Shown: positions 6,193 to 7,673 of the stretch, in pieces | Layout of the letters: every line of letters begins with the position of its first letter | Position numbering within the stretch: the stretch's first letter is position 1 | Source: Alphaproteobacteria bacterium | GTDB lineage: Bacteria; Pseudomonadota; Alphaproteobacteria; Puniceispirillales; UBA1172 | NCBI GenBank assembly: GCA_023259875.1 | Contig: JALRFL010000244.1 | Span: 1-7,673, forward strand | Direction: 5' to 3' | DNA length: 7,673 nucleotides | Translations under genes and position numbers: made by a program | Notes under the pieces: model-generated | What the model saw: only the letters and a program-made list of their open reading frames with translations | Databases searched by the model: none | Told to the model about the DNA's origin: nothing

Positions 6193-6717
6193 ATGACGAG
6201 CCGATACCATGACCAACATGAAGTGAGCCGTTGTTTGCGTGTCGATCACGCAGGTGAAGTAGGGGCAAGACGCATCTATGAGGGCCAATTGGCCGTCTTG
6301 GGGGCGCATCCTGTGGCCGAAGAAATCCGTCATATGCGCGACCAAGAACAAGAACATCTTGATACCTTTTCGGCCTTGCTCAATGATTATGAGGTTCGGC
6401 CATCTTTACTGTCGCCGTTTTGGAATGGGGCTGGATTTATGCTAGGGGCGGTCACCGCCGCCATGGGCCCGAAAGCCGCCATGGCCTGCACCATTGCTGT
6501 GGAAGAGGTCATCGGCACGCATTATGACCGCCAAGCCAAATCCCTCAAAAACGAAGATGATCTGGTTGAAACCCTAGAACGCTTTCGTGACGAAGAGCTG
6601 GAACATCGTGATATTGCCAAAGATCATGATGGTGAGGACGCCATCGGCTATCCGATTATGCGCCGCGTCATTCAGGCTGGTTGTCGGGTGGCTATCAAAT
6701 TGGCAGAGCGCGTCTAA
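6193..6717 (+). CDS. coq7: Coq7 family 2-polyprenyl-3-methyl-6-methoxy-1,4-benzoquinone (demethoxyubiquinone) monooxygenase
   Basis: Membrane-associated di-iron hydroxylase of the ferritin-like fold that performs a late hydroxylation in ubiquinone synthesis. The 174 residues match the size of bacterial and mature eukaryotic Coq7. All six expected iron ligands are present by comparison with human COQ7 (E60, E90, H93, E142, E178, H181): Glu22 in DHAGEVGA, Glu52 and His55 in EQEH, Glu104 in AVEEVIG, and Glu135 and His138 in ELEH. The spacing of the first pair equals human; the loop between Glu104 and Glu135 is five residues shorter. The C-terminus IIQAGCRVAIKLAER-like stretch (here VIQAGCRVAIKLAERV, 159-174) is strongly family-like. 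It begins 7 bases after the dsbB stop, so it is very likely in the same operon, and ends 12 bases before the stop of the convergent HNH gene. Confidence 0.95.
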   Translation: MTSRYHDQHEVSRCLRVDHAGEVGARRIYEGQLAVLGAHPVAEEIRHMRDQEQEHLDTFSALLNDYEVRPSLLSPFWNGAGFMLGAVTAAMGPKAAMACTIAVEEVIGTHYDRQAKSLKNEDDLVETLERFRDEELEHRDIAKDHDGEDAIGYPIMRRVIQAGCRVAIKLAERV

Positions 6718-6729
6718 AGCAAAATCAAA

Positions 6730-7401
6730 TTAAGATTGAAACACCTTGTTCAGCTGATCATCTGAGAGGCGAAACTCATCTGGCCAAGATTGATCCTGAC
6801 CTTGATCTGGTTTCAATTCGCTATCCCAATAGAGATAATCACGCCAGCTGTGATGAAGGTGATTAGGCGGATAACGCCGACCATTTTCCTGTAATTGCCA
6901 TGTGCTAGGCTGATCGGGTTTGATCCGTGGAATCATACCGCATTGTTCCGGCAATTTATTTGCCTTTTGCAAATTGCATCGCCCACAGGCGGCAACAACA
7001 TTTTTCCAAGTTGTTCGTCCCCCACGCGACCGCGGAATAACATGATCAAAGGTTAATTCCTGCGCCGGAAAGCCTTTAAGGCAATATTGGCAAGTAAACC
7101 GATCACGAAGAAACACATTAAATCGGGTGAAGGCCGGAAATCGGCTTTGCTGAACATAGTCTTTGAGCGCGATTACACTAGGCAAGCGCATCGTCATACT
7201 AGGAGAACGGATGGCGGTATCATATTCAGAAATGATGGTCACACGATCCAAAAACACCGCTTTGACCGTGTCTTGCCATGACCAGAGCGAAAGCGGAAAA
7301 TAACTAAGGGGACGGAAATCAGCATTCAGGGCAAGTGCAGGTGCCAACCCCTGAGACGAGGCTGTTTGTGGAAGGCCCAGATGTGCCTGTTGGTCTAACA
7401 T
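6730..7401 (-). CDS. HNH endonuclease-like zinc protein (alphaproteobacterial chromosomal type)
   Basis: Soluble protein of 223 residues with an HNH nuclease domain at about 95-155. Two zinc-type cysteine pairs frame the active site: CQYC at 104-107 and CGRC at 139-142. The beta-beta-alpha metal core reads LTFDHVIPRSRGG (117-128), with probable catalytic His120, then TWKNVVAAC (131-139) with Asn134, and the third-position Asn143/Lys146. An N-terminal region (20-95) with ALNADFRPLSYFPLSLWSW and a C-terminal SWRDYLYWDSEL (185-196) match what I recall of a standalone HNH family common in Alphaproteobacteria whose target is unknown. The last 27 residues (197-223) are polar, rich in D/Q/S, and look like an extension. 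No methylase, toxin or phage gene lies beside it, so a restriction role is not supported. The start ATG at 7401 is followed by a low-complexity leader of about 20 residues; AGG sits 3 bases upstream, too close to be an ideal ribosome site. Confidence 0.9.
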   Translation of the reverse strand: MLDQQAHLGLPQTASSQGLAPALALNADFRPLSYFPLSLWSWQDTVKAVFLDRVTIISEYDTAIRSPSMTMRLPSVIALKDYVQQSRFPAFTRFNVFLRDRFTCQYCLKGFPAQELTFDHVIPRSRGGRTTWKNVVAACGRCNLQKANKLPEQCGMIPRIKPDQPSTWQLQENGRRYPPNHLHHSWRDYLYWDSELKPDQGQDQSWPDEFRLSDDQLNKVFQS

Positions 7402-7412
7402 AAACCTATGAC

Positions 7413-7418
7413 ATCATA
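7413..7418 (-). promoter_or_regulatory. Possible -10 box for the HNH gene
   Basis: The 94-base gap between the HNH start and the hydrolase stop is distinctly AT-rich. On the minus strand TATGAT (7418-7413; 5 of 6 matches to TATAAT) lies 11 bases upstream of the ATG. A TTGAAA (7436-7431) is present but only 12 bases away, too close for a standard -35. A separate HNH promoter in this gap is plausible, but its exact elements are uncertain. Confidence 0.22.
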
Positions 7419-7452
7419 TATATTTAGAGATTTCAACTTAAAATTAGATGGC

Positions 7453-7473
7453 AAACCACAAGATATTGTGTTT
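7453..7473 (-). terminator. Weak hairpin after the hydrolase gene, possible terminator
   Basis: CACAA (7457-7461) and TTGTG (7466-7470) form a perfect 5-bp stem with a 4-base loop. It can be extended by three A-T pairs (7453-7455 with 7471-7473) past one bulged base. On the minus strand it lies 23 bases after the hydrolase stop, ending in TTT followed by GCC. The stem is AT-rich and the T-run short, so it may be a weak or Rho-assisted terminator, or chance. Confidence 0.22.
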
Positions 7474-7495
7474 CAGGCAAATTTCAGTTACCAAA

Positions 7496-7673
7496 TCACG
7501 CTTTGCTTTCGCCATCCAGCTTTGCCGCGATAAAATCTATCATGCGCGCTAATCCATCGCCAGAAATGCCATGCCCAACCCCATCACAAGCGTGGGTTTC
7601 CACGCTGACCTTATTGGCATCGAGAATGGCTTTGGCCATATCCATGGCTTGAAATGGCACGACTTGATCGTCT
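7496..7673 (-). CDS. Alpha/beta hydrolase, carboxylesterase/phospholipase type, C-terminal fragment
   Basis: The last 58 codons and stop (TGA at 7498-7496) of a minus-strand gene whose 5' part is beyond the right edge. The fragment carries the last two members of an alpha/beta hydrolase triad: Asp in DDQVVPF at its very start, and His in GVGHGIS (31-37). Spacing and wording (D-x-VVP, then a helix, then a beta strand VSVETHAC and GxGHGI) match the carboxylesterase/phospholipase family, similar to small serine esterases such as YpfH or EstB. The nucleophile GxSxG is not in the window, so the substrate cannot be inferred. It points the same way as the HNH gene, 94 bases upstream of it, and the two may be read separately. 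Confidence 0.85.
   Translation of the reverse strand, partial: DDQVVPFQAMDMAKAILDANKVSVETHACDGVGHGISGDGLARMIDFIAAKLDGESKA

Overview
The window looks like ordinary chromosomal core sequence from an alphaproteobacterium with a moderate GC content (just under 50% by eye). The assignment rests on gene content and motif style, not on a marker gene. The pointers are a Coq7-type ubiquinone hydroxylase, an alphaproteobacterial-style DsbB, a YqaA-family membrane protein, and a single-copy-style HNH protein of a type I recall as widespread in Alphaproteobacteria. A marine SAR116-like lineage would fit the composition, but I cannot prove that from this sequence. There is no integrase, transposase, plasmid gene, CRISPR array or phage gene.

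Layout. Positions 1-3222 (minus strand) hold ribF followed by ileS, separated by 10 bases; ileS runs off the left edge, losing roughly its last 200 codons. A 119-bp divergent region (3223-3341) carries a plausible ribF promoter. From 3342 the plus strand carries an MscS-type mechanosensitive channel, then a ChaC-type gamma-glutamylcyclotransferase, then a complete class II tRNA-Leu(CAA) with encoded CCA. A tight plus-strand cluster follows: yqaA-dsbB-coq7, with an ATGA overlap and a 7-base gap. Convergent to this, on the minus strand, is an HNH endonuclease-like gene ending only 12 bases from the coq7 stop. The right edge holds the last 58 codons of an alpha/beta hydrolase (carboxylesterase/phospholipase type), also on the minus strand.

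How the genes fit together. RibF makes FMN and FAD, and IleS charges tRNA-Ile; both are housekeeping genes in an arrangement also known from other proteobacteria. MscS and ChaC deal with osmotic release and glutathione turnover, but nothing here shows that they are co-regulated. The most suggestive link is dsbB next to coq7: DsbB passes electrons from disulfide formation to ubiquinone, and Coq7 catalyses a late step of ubiquinone synthesis.

I found no convincing new system. The least explained items are the standalone HNH protein, the YqaA-family protein in the quinone/disulfide cluster, and some regulatory details: a possible near-leaderless mscS start, a tRNA promoter overlapping the end of chaC, and convergent genes without a visible terminator.
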